Shown here piece after piece: positions 1 to 8,147 of a stretch of 64,000 nt of DNA. The DNA is from Mucilaginibacter sp. 44-25 (GTDB lineage: Bacteria > Bacteroidota > Bacteroidia > Sphingobacteriales > Sphingobacteriaceae): positions 62,001-126,000 of the forward strand of contig MKTS01000016.1 of NCBI GenBank assembly GCA_001898335.1. The letters run 5' to 3'. The notes beneath the pieces are model-generated. The model made no database searches. It was not told the DNA's origin and saw only the letters and a list, made by a program, of their open reading frames with translations. The translations under genes and the position numbers were made by a program. Numbering within the stretch: the first letter of the stretch is position 1; every line of letters starts with the position of its first letter.

Positions 1-678
1 AAACCAGTCGCGGGCGCTGTGGGCGTTGGCCATGGTTTCCTGCGTGGTAAACGTTTTAGAAGCAATGAGGAACAAAGTGGTTTCCGGGTTAAGCGGTTTC
101 AGTGTTTCTACTATATGCGTTGCATCAACGTTTGATACAAAGTGCAGGTTCAAATGGTTCTTGTAAGGTTTTAAAGCTTCGGTAACCATTACGGGGCCCA
201 GGTCTGAGCCACCAATACCGATGTTCACTACATCGGTAATGGCTTTACCGGTATATCCCTTCCATGAGCCGGATATGATCTTTTCGCTAAAGTCTTTCAT
301 CTGTTGCAACACCCGGTTCACATCGGGCATTACATCTTTCCCATCAACCAAAATTGGGGTATTGCTGCGGTTACGCAAGGCAATGTGTAATACCGGCCGG
401 CCTTCGGTCACGTTTATTTTCTCGCCGCTAAACATGGCTTCTATTGCCTCATTTAGGCCACACTCTTTTGCCAACTGTATCAAAAGGGCTATGGTTTCGT
501 CGTCAACCCGGTTTTTTGAGTAGTCGAGAAGGATGTCTTCAAACTGTAACGAGAATTTTTCAAATCTTTCGCTATCAGCATCAAAAAGTTCTTTCAGGCT
601 TTTGGCCACTATATCAATGTAGTGGTCTGTAAGGTATTGATATGCCTGGGTAGATGTAAAATCAATATTAGGTAGCAT
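1..678 (-). CDS. pgi: Glucose-6-phosphate isomerase, N-terminal 226 residues (cut by window edge)
   Basis: Interconverts glucose-6-phosphate and fructose-6-phosphate in the cytoplasm (glycolysis, gluconeogenesis). The reading frame opens at an ATG at 678 (MLPNIDFTSTQAY) and stays open to base 1, so the C-terminal part lies outside the window. Visible family marks are the sugar-phosphate-binding stretch NIGIGGSDLGPVMVTEAL near residue 145 and ASKTFTTQETMANA near residue 210. A promoter-like TACATTTG lies about 20 bases upstream. It is divergent from the gene at 930. The identification rests on these SIS-fold motifs and is secure. Confidence 0.95.
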   Translation of the reverse strand, partial: MLPNIDFTSTQAYQYLTDHYIDIVAKSLKELFDADSERFEKFSLQFEDILLDYSKNRVDDETIALLIQLAKECGLNEAIEAMFSGEKINVTEGRPVLHIALRNRSNTPILVDGKDVMPDVNRVLQQMKDFSEKIISGSWKGYTGKAITDVVNIGIGGSDLGPVMVTEALKPYKNHLNLHFVSNVDATHIVETLKPLNPETTLFLIASKTFTTQETMANAHSARDWF

Positions 679-697
679 AATGGAAATGAGTTTTAAG

Positions 698-705
698 CAA
701 ATGTA
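698..705 (-). promoter_or_regulatory. Bacteroidota -7 promoter element for pgi
   Basis: On the minus strand this is TACATTTG, an exact match to the Bacteroidota consensus TAnnTTTG. It lies 20 bases upstream of the pgi start codon. A TTTG occurs further upstream, but its spacing (24 bases) is slightly long, so the -33 element is uncertain. Confidence 0.4.
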
Positions 706-929
706 ATAAGATAAACCAAGGCTACTAACCAAAGTTTTCAATGAGGCCAAACCTTACATAAAAGTGGCAGTCTTAGTGTTTAATTAACACCTTCTCGGAT
801 TGTCATATTTGTAAAATATTCACCTGTTACCTACTCTGTTGGCTTGTTTGTGGCAGCATTTTTGACCTAATTTTAACAAGATTAAAAAATTGTAATGATT
901 TTATAAATCTTACATTAACACACAAAGCT

Positions 930-1367
930 ATGTTTGAAAAACTCTTTATGCTGGTAAAAAATAACGCCGGTACGGCTGTTATAAACAACCCCGAAATTCA
1001 GGAAAAAGACCGTGATGCCGTGATGAATGATGCTTCGAGCTCTATTATCGAAGTATTGAAAGGTCAACTGGATAATGGCAAGTTAAAAGACCTGGTAAAA
1101 TATTTCCAGTACCCGGGTATTTACGAAAACCCTCTTATTGACAGTGCCGTTAACCGCTTTACCAATAAGCTGAACAACTTTTACAACCTTACCGCGGAAA
1201 AAGCCTCAGAAATTGCGCATAACCTGATACCGCCTGTGATGCAGGAAATGATCAAACAATCTAAACTGGAAGATAAAAACAACGACTTTAGCTTAAGCGC
1301 TATGCTAAGCAAACTAACCGGCAATATGAATATTGCACCGCTGTTGCAGCAGTTACGCATGGCATAA
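930..1367 (+). CDS. Conserved hypothetical protein, DUF937/YidB-like
   Basis: A soluble 145-residue protein (MFEKLFMLVKNNAG) with no signal peptide or membrane segment. The pattern of short helices and the region around residues 60-95 (DSAVNRFTNKLNNFYNLTAEKA) recall YidB/DUF937-type proteins, which are helical and of unclear function. The resemblance is from memory and moderate. The gene stands alone between divergent pgi and prfB and is followed by a good terminator hairpin, so it is probably monocistronic. No function is assigned. Confidence 0.7.
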   Translation: MFEKLFMLVKNNAGTAVINNPEIQEKDRDAVMNDASSSIIEVLKGQLDNGKLKDLVKYFQYPGIYENPLIDSAVNRFTNKLNNFYNLTAEKASEIAHNLIPPVMQEMIKQSKLEDKNNDFSLSAMLSKLTGNMNIAPLLQQLRMA

Positions 1368-1387
1368 CATTAAAAGCTAAAGAGTTT

Positions 1388-1426
1388 AAAAGGCTTAGGT
1401 TGCTCACCGCGATTTAAGCCTTTTTT
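1388..1426 (+). terminator. Intrinsic terminator after the 930-1367 gene
   Basis: AAAAGGCTTA (1388-1397) pairs with TAAGCCTTTT (1415-1424), and the T-run continues to 1426. It lies 20 bases past the stop codon. Confidence 0.7.
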
Positions 1427-1462
1427 GTTTATCGCCTTTCCATTTTATTTATATTTGCCTTT

Positions 1463-2552
1463 ATGACTAAAGAAAACATCCAGGATTTAAGGGACAGAGT
1501 AACGTCCCTGAGGAGGCATCTTTGACATCGATACCAAACTCGATGCGATGCAGAAAGAACAGGATATAACCATAGGCCCTAATTTTTGGGACCATCCAAA
1601 AGAAGCCGAAAAGGTACTGGCTTCCATCAAAACCAAAAAAGTTTGGACGGATGCCTTTCAAAAGGTGGCATCAATAGTAGAAGATACTAACGTACTGTTT
1701 GAGTTTTACCAGAGCGGCGATGCCAGCGAGGCCGAAATGAAGGAACAGTTTGACAATGCCGTTACCGCGGTTGAAGAGCTGGAATTTAAAAACATGCTGA
1801 GCGCAGAGGAGGACCAGCTGAATGCCGTGCTACAGATAACCGCAGGCGCCGGTGGTACCGAAAGCTGCGACTGGGCCAGTATGCTCATGCGTATGTACAT
1901 TATGTGGGGCGAAAAGAACGGCTATAAAGTTACCGAGCAGGATTACCAGGAAGGTGACGTAGCCGGTGTTAAAACCGTTACGCTGCAATTTGAAGGCGAT
2001 TTTGCCTATGGTTATTTAAAGGGTGAGAACGGCGTACACCGTTTGGTACGCGTATCTCCGTTTGATGCCAACGCCAAGCGCCACACCTCGTTCGCTTCGG
2101 TGTATGTTTACCCGCTGGTTGATGATACTATTGAGATAGAGATAAACCCGGCCGATATTGAGTTTGAAACCTTCCGCTCGGGTGGTGCCGGCGGGCAGAA
2201 CGTGAACAAGGTGGAAACTGCCGTTAGGCTTTACCACAAACCATCGGGTATTATTATCAAGAACCAGGAGTCGCGTTCGCAATTGCAGAATAAGGATAAT
2301 GCCATGCGCTTATTGAAATCGCAGTTATATGAGATAGAGATGCGCAAGCGCCAGGAAACCACCAATGCCATCGAAGGCAACAAAAAGAAAATTGAGTGGG
2401 GCAGCCAGATCCGCAATTATGTACTGCACCCTTACAAGCTGGTGAAAGATCTGCGTACCGACCACGAAACCTCTAACGCGCAAGCCGTGCTCGATGGTGA
2501 GCTAAACGACTTCTTGAAGGCCTACCTGATGGAGTTTGGCGGAAGTAAATAA
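1463..2552 (+). CDS. prfB: Peptide chain release factor 2, with programmed +1 frameshift
   Basis: Releases completed proteins at UGA and UAA codons. A 20-codon first frame starts at ATG 1463 and ends at an in-frame TGA at 1523-1525. Reading then continues in the +1 frame from GAC at 1524 to 2552, giving 362 residues, the usual RF2 length. The stop-recognition tripeptide SPF is near residue 198 and the peptidyl-hydrolysis motif GGQ (SGGAGGQNVNKVE) near residue 243. An annotation beginning at ATG 1548 would lose the N-terminus. The gene is convergent with asnS. Confidence 0.97.
1511..1526 (+). promoter_or_regulatory. prfB: RF2 autoregulatory frameshift site
   Basis: AGGAGG (1511-1516), a Shine-Dalgarno-like stimulator, is followed three bases later by CTT TGA C (1520-1526). 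This is the canonical RF2 arrangement: when RF2 is scarce, the ribosome at CTT slips +1 past the TGA. The internal AGGAGG is a perfect anti-SD complement, stronger than the E. coli AGGGGG. Confidence 0.95.
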
Positions 2553-2620
2553 TATTTAACAGAGCCGGGGCGGATCAGCATTTTTCCGCTTCGGCCTTTA
2601 TTACCTGGTTCCTTGTGAGA

Positions 2621-2638
2621 TGCCGAAATAATTCGGCA
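2621..2638. repeat. Short perfect hairpin between convergent prfB and asnS
   Basis: TGCCGAA and TTCGGCA are separated by ATAA. It looks like a small dispersed palindrome of the kind common between Bacteroidota genes. No poly-T tract follows, so it is not a classical terminator. Confidence 0.4.
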
Positions 2639-2742
2639 CGACGGGACTTTCTTCATAAAAAACGCCAACCATAAAGGTCAGCGTCATCATAAAATCATTT
2701 AATTATCGGTGGAATCAACCAAGATCGGTGAAATCCCTAAAC

Positions 2743-4179
2743 TTAAAATTCGGCGTTCTTAGGGAAACGAGGGAAAGGTATTACATCGCGGATGTTACCC
2801 ATGCCGGTAACAAACAGCACCAAACGCTCAAAGCCCAAACCGAAACCTGCGTGCGGGCAGCCACCAAAACGGCGGGTATCCAGGTACCACCAAAGCTCTT
2901 CTTTAGGGATGCCTATCTCGTCCATGCGTTGCTCCAGTTTGTCCAGGCGCTCTTCACGCTGCGAACCACCTACAATTTCGCCAATGCCGGGGAACAGGAT
3001 ATCCATAGCGGCAACGGTCTTGCCATCGTCGTTCTGGCGCATGTAGAACGATTTGATCTCTTTCGGATAATCCGTCAGGATCACCGGCTTTTTAAAGTGT
3101 TTCTCCACCAGGTAACGCTCATGCTCTGATTGCAGGTCGGTACCCCAGCCTTCCACCAGGTACTGGAATTTCTTTTTCTTGTTCGGGGTTGATTCTTTCA
3201 GGATATCAATGGCCTCGGTATAAGTTAAACGCTCAAAATCATTAGCCAGGCAGAACTGCAGTTTCTCCAGCAGCGTCATCTCCGAACGCTCGTTCTGCGG
3301 CTTCTGCTTCTCTTCCTCCAGTAAACGTTGGGTCAGGAACTCAATATCGTCCTTGTTCTTGTCAAGCGCGTAAGTGATCACGTATTTGAGTAACGCTTCG
3401 GCAAGGTCGGCGTTGTCTTTGGCGTCGTAGAAAGCCATCTCCGGCTCTATCATCCAGAACTCGGCCAGGTGGCGTGTAGTATTTGAGTTTTCCGCACGGA
3501 AGGTTGGTCCGAAGGTGTAAATATCACTTAACGCCATTGCGCCCAGCTCGCCCTCTAACTGGCCGGATACGGTTAAGTTGGTAGAGCGGCCAAAGAAATC
3601 CTGCTTATAGTCTATCTCGCCGGTCTCCGTTTTTGGCGGGTTGGCAATATCAAAGTTGGTTACGTGGAAAGTTTCTCCGGCGCCTTCAGCATCAGATGCC
3701 GTGATGATGGGCGTGTGCAGGTAAATAAACCCGCGCTCCTGGAAAAACTGGTGAACGGCAAAAGCCAGCGTGTTACGCACACGGAACACGGCGCCAAACG
3801 TATTGGTACGGAAACGCAAATGCGCTATCTCGCGCAGAAACTCCAGGCTGTGCTTTTTGGGCTGAAGCGGATATTTCTCCGGGTCGCTGTCGCCGAGTAT
3901 TTCAATGGCGGCGGCTTTAAGCTCAACCGACTGCCCTTTACCTAACGAGGCTACCAGTTTACCCGTAGCGCTGATAGCGGCGCCGGTGGTAATGCGCTTA
4001 AGCAGGGCGGCATCGGTGTTCTCAAAATCAACCACCACCTGCAGGTTATTATTGGTTGAGCCATCATTTAAAGCGATGAACTGGTTATTACGGAAGGTAC
4101 GTACCCATCCTTTTACGGTTACATCAATATCGGTTTTACCGCTCTCAAGCAGTGCTTTAATTTTTGTACGCTGGCTCAT
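2743..4179 (-). CDS. asnS: Asparaginyl-tRNA synthetase
   Basis: Charges tRNA-Asn with asparagine (class II, cytoplasmic). The ATG at 4179 (MSQRTKIKALLES) gives 478 residues; a TTG start three codons upstream is possible but less likely. The N-terminal OB-fold anticodon-binding domain spans about residues 15-105 (VKGWVRTFRNNQFIALNDGS). The class II core follows, with motif 2 (TFRAENSNTTRHLAEFWM, near 225) and motif 3 (GFGLGFERLVLFVTG, near 450). The EFWMIEPEM wording fits AsnRS rather than AspRS. Confidence 0.97.
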   Translation of the reverse strand: MSQRTKIKALLESGKTDIDVTVKGWVRTFRNNQFIALNDGSTNNNLQVVVDFENTDAALLKRITTGAAISATGKLVASLGKGQSVELKAAAIEILGDSDPEKYPLQPKKHSLEFLREIAHLRFRTNTFGAVFRVRNTLAFAVHQFFQERGFIYLHTPIITASDAEGAGETFHVTNFDIANPPKTETGEIDYKQDFFGRSTNLTVSGQLEGELGAMALSDIYTFGPTFRAENSNTTRHLAEFWMIEPEMAFYDAKDNADLAEALLKYVITYALDKNKDDIEFLTQRLLEEEKQKPQNERSEMTLLEKLQFCLANDFERLTYTEAIDILKESTPNKKKKFQYLVEGWGTDLQSEHERYLVEKHFKKPVILTDYPKEIKSFYMRQNDDGKTVAAMDILFPGIGEIVGGSQREERLDKLEQRMDEIGIPKEELWWYLDTRRFGGCPHAGFGLGFERLVLFVTGMGNIRDVIPFPRFPKNAEF

Positions 4180-4258
4180 ATAATTCAATTATTTGAGCGG
4201 CAAAAATACAATTATTTGCCAAAACCCATGAGCGGTAAACCAATAACTTAAAGCAGGT

Positions 4259-4744
4259 TTAGCGAGGTAACGCTATCACAAACTTACCATTGCTAAACTT
4301 TACGCTATCCGCATAAACGCCGGATGTAGCCGGGAAGGTACGTTTAAATTTAAGCGTGAACCGACCTGCGATAACTTTATGAACAGAATCATAAGCGGTT
4401 ACCTGTACCGAGCTGCCATTGGCCGCGCCAATGTTGTAACGGCTCACGGTATCCTTACCCAAAAGCTGATAGTATTTGGCCTGATTGCCCGATAAAACGT
4501 AGGTGCCCGTATCCCTGAACCTGAAACGCATACGCACCCCTGCTTCCTGGCTAACGCCGAAAACCGAAATGGAATCGGTACCGATCTTAGCCGAACCCGG
4601 GTAAGCATACACCACTAAGCCGTTGCGCTCGGCTACAAAAAACGGGTCGTAATAAAAGCCGTTGTTGTTATTATCATTACGCTTTAAGCATGATGTTAAC
4701 ATAATAGCGGCAAATCCTAAAACAGCAAAAGTAATCTTCTTCAT
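4259..4744 (-). CDS. Small predicted lipoprotein, Bacteroidota-specific
   Basis: A 161-residue protein starting at ATG 4744 (MKKITFAVLGFAAIMLTSC). The lysine-rich n-region, hydrophobic core and LTSC lipobox mark a type II signal peptide, so mature Cys19 should be lipidated. A run of Asn residues follows, then a mainly beta-strand domain of about 130 residues. The layout recalls small Bacteroidota lipoproteins annotated as DUF6252-like, but I cannot confirm that. An in-frame ATG ten codons upstream would spoil the signal peptide. It lies downstream of rlmD on the same strand, beyond a strong hairpin. Confidence 0.75.
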   Translation of the reverse strand: MKKITFAVLGFAAIMLTSCLKRNDNNNNGFYYDPFFVAERNGLVVYAYPGSAKIGTDSISVFGVSQEAGVRMRFRFRDTGTYVLSGNQAKYYQLLGKDTVSRYNIGAANGSSVQVTAYDSVHKVIAGRFTLKFKRTFPATSGVYADSVKFSNGKFVIALPR

Positions 4745-4780
4745 ATCCGTAAATATTAGTCTTGTGCTATCCATTACGCC

Positions 4781-4818
4781 AACGAGCCGGCTTGCGCTAC
4801 AAGCCGGCTCGTTTTTTT
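4781..4818 (+). terminator. 14-bp perfect hairpin with T-run (plus orientation)
   Basis: AACGAGCCGGCTTG pairs perfectly with CAAGCCGGCTCGTT around a CGCTA loop, followed by seven T on the plus strand. Both neighbours are on the minus strand, so the T-run faces the wrong way for rlmD. It may still end rlmD transcripts through the stem, or act on an antisense transcript. Confidence 0.5.
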
Positions 4819-4859
4819 AACTAAAATGATAGATTTTATTACAACCTGTCGTTTTGATA

Positions 4860-6284
4860 CTACTTTCTCAACTTGAGCAGTACCACATTCTCTACGTGTT
4901 GGGTATGCGGAAACATATCTACCGGCTGTATTTTCACAGTATCGTACTTTTCTTTCAGGATAAGCAGGTCGCGGGCCTGGGTGGCAGCGTTACAGCTTAC
5001 ATAAACTATCTTCTCGGCTTCAATTTCCATAAGGCGGGCAACCACATCGGCATGCATGCCGGCGCGTGGCGGATCGGTTATAATTACATCCGGTTTGCCA
5101 TGGGCGGCTACAAACTCAGGCGTAAGCACATCCTTCATATCGCCCGCGTAAAATTTGGTGTTGGTGATGTTGTTGATCTCCGAGTTCACCTTAGCATCCT
5201 CAATGGCCGATGGTACATACTCTACCCCCACTACCTGGCGCACGTGACCTGCCACAAAGTTGGCAATAGTGCCTGCCCCGGTGTAAAGGTCATACACCAG
5301 TTCATCGCCTTTAAAGCCGGCAAAATCGCGGGTTATTTCATACAACCTAAGTGCTTGTATGGAGTTGGTTTGATAGAACGATTTTGGCCCTACCCTGAAA
5401 CGCACCACATTGCCATTGGCGGTGGGCATTTCCTCATGTATAAATTCGGGGCCGCGCCATGCTTTTACCTCCTGGTCAAAAATGGTATCGTTCATTTTAG
5501 TATTCACGATATACAGCAGGGAGGTAATCTGCGGAAAAGCCGCGTCAACATAGTTCATCAACAGATCTATCTCTTCCTGCGTGGCATGCGCGAAAACCAC
5601 GATCACCATGATCTCGCCGGTTGATGCCGTACGGATGATCAGGTTACGCAAAGCACCCGTATGCTGACGAACATCGTAGTAACTGATGCCGTTCTCTTTG
5701 GCAAAAGCGTTGATGCTGTTGCGCAGATCATTAGATGGCTCAGCCTGCAGGTAGCAATGGTTTATATTCAGGATCTTGTCAAAACGGCCGGGGATGTGAA
5801 AGCCTAAGGCATTCATGTCCAGTTTTTCGTCGTCGCGATTTTCGCCATCAAACAACCAGCGTTTGTTGGAAAAAGTAAATTCCAGTTTGTTGCGATAGTA
5901 GCGGTCGGCAGGCGAAGGCACAATAGCATCCATGTGGCCTACTTCAATTTTGGCCAAACGGGTAAGCGCATCGCGCACCGCTTTTTGCTTGAACTGCAGC
6001 TGCGCATCGTACGTCATGTGCTGCCACTTGCAACCGCCGCAAGTACCGAAATGCTCGCAAAAAGCTGGGGTGCGGTGTTCTGAGGGTGTAATGAGTTTGG
6101 TGATCTTAGCTTCGCCGAAATTCTTTTTGCTGCGGTAAACCTCTACATCGGCTACATCGCCGGGTACGGCTTTCTCAATAAACAAAACAAAATCATCGGC
6201 TTTGCCTACACCTTTGCCTTCTTCGGCAATATCTATAACGCTTACGTTCTCAAAAAACTTTGGCTTCTTTGCAGATCTACTCAT
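4860..6284 (-). CDS. rlmD: 23S rRNA (uracil-5-)-methyltransferase, RlmD type
   Basis: Methylates C5 of a uridine in 23S rRNA using SAM. It has 474 residues. An N-terminal TRAM-like beta domain spans about residues 10-75. Four cysteines in CEHFGTCGGCKW (about 76-90) are expected to bind an Fe-S cluster. The Rossmann SAM site is VYDLYTGAGTIANFV (near 340), followed by DPPRAGMH and the catalytic cysteine in VYVSCNAAT (near 430). Members of this superfamily (TrmA, RlmC, RlmD, RlmCD) are easily confused, so the family is sure but the exact target base is inferred. Confidence 0.9.
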   Translation of the reverse strand: MSRSAKKPKFFENVSVIDIAEEGKGVGKADDFVLFIEKAVPGDVADVEVYRSKKNFGEAKITKLITPSEHRTPAFCEHFGTCGGCKWQHMTYDAQLQFKQKAVRDALTRLAKIEVGHMDAIVPSPADRYYRNKLEFTFSNKRWLFDGENRDDEKLDMNALGFHIPGRFDKILNINHCYLQAEPSNDLRNSINAFAKENGISYYDVRQHTGALRNLIIRTASTGEIMVIVVFAHATQEEIDLLMNYVDAAFPQITSLLYIVNTKMNDTIFDQEVKAWRGPEFIHEEMPTANGNVVRFRVGPKSFYQTNSIQALRLYEITRDFAGFKGDELVYDLYTGAGTIANFVAGHVRQVVGVEYVPSAIEDAKVNSEINNITNTKFYAGDMKDVLTPEFVAAHGKPDVIITDPPRAGMHADVVARLMEIEAEKIVYVSCNAATQARDLLILKEKYDTVKIQPVDMFPHTQHVENVVLLKLRK

Positions 6285-6344
6285 GAGGCTGCAAAGGTAA
6301 GTATTTTAAGATTTGTTGCGTGTGCAGATTTAGGGATGCATTCG

Positions 6345-6757
6345 ATCCGTCCCTTGAAAGGGACGGCAATGATGATATAACTGCCTATTCATTGCCGTTT
6401 GGCTTAAGCCAAAAAGAATACATGCTCACAATCCGTCCCTTGAAAGGGACGGCAATGATTGAATAGCTAATTCATTGCCGTCGGCTTTAGCCAAACGATA
6501 AACATTTGAATCTGTCCCTTCAAAGGGACGGATATGATGATATAACCGCCAATTCATTGCCGTCGGCTTTAGCCAACGGAACACATGCTCAGAATCCGTC
6601 CCTTGAAGGGGACGGCAATGATGATACAACTGCCAATTCATTGCCGTCGGCTTTAGCCAACGGTAACATACAATATCCGGCAAAGATGATAAACACCCTA
6701 TTCATGGCCGTTGGCTTCAGCCAACGGAACACCATTGAAAAGCTCCGGCTTTAGCCC
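6345..6757. repeat. Hairpin-repeat array 1 (about five units of 79-86 bp)
   Basis: Units start near 6347, 6433, 6512, 6595 and, degenerate, 6677. Each holds hairpin A (GTCCCTTGAAAGGGAC), then GGCAATGA, an AT-rich core of about 20 bases, TCATTGCC, and hairpin B (GTCGGCTTTAGCCAAC type). The outer GGCAATGA/TCATTGCC pair makes each unit a three-stem structure. Sequence between units is short (14-24 bases) and not unique enough for spacers. The array lies upstream of rlmD and downstream of a microprotein gene. Array 2 at 33366 has the same parts in the opposite order. Confidence 0.9.
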
Positions 6758-6759
6758 AA

Positions 6760-6870
6760 TTAAATAAACAGATTGAGGATGTTTTGCCAGAAACCATCCA
6801 ACTCGATATCCATGTCAATATCAAATTGCTCGTCTATCAATTCTGAAAAGTTCTTTAATTCCTTACTCAT
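6760..6870 (-). CDS. 36-residue acidic microprotein, unknown function
   Basis: ATG at 6870 opens a 36-codon frame (MSKELKNFSELIDEQFD...) ending at TAA 6760. The peptide is strongly acidic through its middle (EQFDIDMDIELDG) and ends in a hydrophobic, aromatic tail (FWQNILNLFI). It has no cysteine and no signal peptide. The case for a real gene is its promoter: TTTG, 19 bases, then TATGTTTG on the same strand, placing the start codon about 20 bases after the expected transcription start. I do not recognise the family. A regulatory peptide, small toxin or RiPP precursor are all possible, but no modification genes are adjacent. Confidence 0.5.
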   Translation of the reverse strand: MSKELKNFSELIDEQFDIDMDIELDGFWQNILNLFI

Positions 6871-6880
6871 GACTGATGTG

Positions 6881-6921
6881 ATTTACTATGCAAACATAGT
6901 AAATTTATACCAAAAACCAAA
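6881..6921 (-). promoter_or_regulatory. Promoter with overlapping 10-bp palindromic operator
   Basis: On the minus strand, TTTG (plus 6918-6921) and TATGTTTG (plus 6891-6898) are separated by exactly 19 bases, an ideal Bacteroidota promoter. A perfect inverted repeat, ATTTACTATG and CATAGTAAAT with a four-base spacer (6881-6904), lies over the -7 element. A second, shorter repeat (TATACC/GGTATA) flanks the -33 element. This is the layout expected of a repressor site. Confidence 0.65.
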
Positions 6922-7012
6922 TCGGTATACTGATTAAATTATTATTAAATAACTATTATTTCTTTTAAAAGGTGCCCCGCTAATGGCTAACGGGGACACC
7001 TTGGTGATTGGT

Positions 7013-7744
7013 TTAAGCAAACTCTACAACCATGGGCGCGGTAATCACCTTTATGGTTTTATGATATTTATAGCGCATTTTATACACATAACGCTCAAAA
7101 GTTAAACCGCCGGCTTTAAACAGGCGCTTATGCGCAAACCACACCAAGGCCGATACGGCGTAGAAAAACCATCGGTAAACCACCTTGCGCCAGGCTTTTG
7201 AAAAAGTACTCTTGTGCTCAAAAATAATAGCCAGTCGCTCTGTTTGGAAGGTGATGTGCGGCGCTTCGTCTATCAATATGTCTGTACAGATCTGCTTTAG
7301 CAAGCGACAATGGGTGGCATCTTTAAGCGCCTGGTAAAATATCTGCGCAGTGCTTTCTACCACAATTACGGCCAGCGTCCATATCTCCATGCTGGTATTC
7401 AGGTAACGCACCTTGCGGAACAGCGTATCACCCCAGTTTTTCTGTATGCGCTGCTCTCCTATCTTATCAATATAACGGCCCAGGTTGTTGCCGTGCTTTT
7501 GTTCTTCTTTAATGAACAGGCGCACGGCGTCAACATAATCAGGATCACCCAAGGCAAAGGCGTATCTGGTGGATGCCGCGATGAGATGTTCGCCTTCTGA
7601 TGTTTCGCCCAGTTGCCAGGCTTGTAACGAGGGCAATATTTCGGCAATCTCATCCTTAGTAACGGTTGGCGTTAAAGCCCAGTTTACCCGCTGGTGGCTG
7701 GCATTTTCCTTGAAATGCCTTATCCAAAAATCTGTTGTGTGCAT
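7013..7744 (-). CDS. Ferritin-like (diiron carboxylate) domain protein
   Basis: A 243-residue soluble protein. The start at ATG 7744 (MHTTDFWIRHFKEN) is preferred to an upstream frame that would overlap the preceding gene. Helices carry the diiron-type signatures FIKEEQKHG (near 95) and IDEAPH (near 165), with a further Glu in VVESTAQ (near 140). These match the E...ExxH pairs of four-helix diiron proteins related to ferritin and acyl-ACP desaturases. The partner substrate is unknown. It follows a small membrane-protein gene by 10 bases and is probably co-transcribed with it. Confidence 0.75.
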   Translation of the reverse strand: MHTTDFWIRHFKENASHQRVNWALTPTVTKDEIAEILPSLQAWQLGETSEGEHLIAASTRYAFALGDPDYVDAVRLFIKEEQKHGNNLGRYIDKIGEQRIQKNWGDTLFRKVRYLNTSMEIWTLAVIVVESTAQIFYQALKDATHCRLLKQICTDILIDEAPHITFQTERLAIIFEHKSTFSKAWRKVVYRWFFYAVSALVWFAHKRLFKAGGLTFERYVYKMRYKYHKTIKVITAPMVVEFA

Positions 7745-7754
7745 AGGTTCTTTT

Positions 7755-8138
7755 TTAATGGTTTCGAAACAGAAAAGACAGCATAATAAAGGCGATAAAT
7801 AATACCGGCAGGGAAACAGAAAACCAATAACCCAATTTGAAAAGACTTTCGCGGAACGATACACTGTTAGTTGGATTTAACACGGCATCCACAAGATAAC
7901 CCAACGTATAAAACACATTAGCTATACACATGGCTACACCGTAGGCAATTAAATGAACAACCATTAAAACCCCGGTTTCATCAAACTCTTCTACCGGATT
8001 TATAATAATAGGCCCGAGTATAATGTATAATAAATACGCTACAAAACCAGCTATGCCCAATCCTTTGTTATATTTCCACCTATTCTCGTACCACCACAAT
8101 CTTGCTTGTTCCCTTTCTTTCGCGTTCATGCTCATCAT
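7755..8138 (-). CDS. Small integral membrane protein, hypothetical
   Basis: A 127-residue protein with a charged N-terminus (NAKEREQARLWWYENRWKYNKG) and four hydrophobic segments at about residues 28-48, 57-78, 80-90 and 103-123. Several Met codons cluster at the start, and the first, at 8138, is used. It sits 9 bases after creD and 10 bases before the ferritin-like gene, so the three minus-strand genes likely form one unit. No catalytic motif is visible. Confidence 0.7.
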   Translation of the reverse strand: MMSMNAKEREQARLWWYENRWKYNKGLGIAGFVAYLLYIILGPIIINPVEEFDETGVLMVVHLIAYGVAMCIANVFYTLGYLVDAVLNPTNSVSFRESLFKLGYWFSVSLPVLFIAFIMLSFLFRNH

Positions 8139-8147
8139 CTCTCAGTT

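Noticed and set aside
4854..5624. 256-codon plus-strand open frame within rlmD
   Set aside because: Antisense to the conserved catalytic region of rlmD, with no recognisable protein features.
6426..6683. Minus-strand open frame of 85 codons in array 1
   Set aside because: Repeated RWLKPTAMNW-type residues are the array read as protein. No promoter or start context.
6345..6757. Possible CRISPR array
   Set aside because: Units are 79-86 bases and contain internal hairpins, spacer-like parts are short and similar to each other, and no cas gene is in the window.
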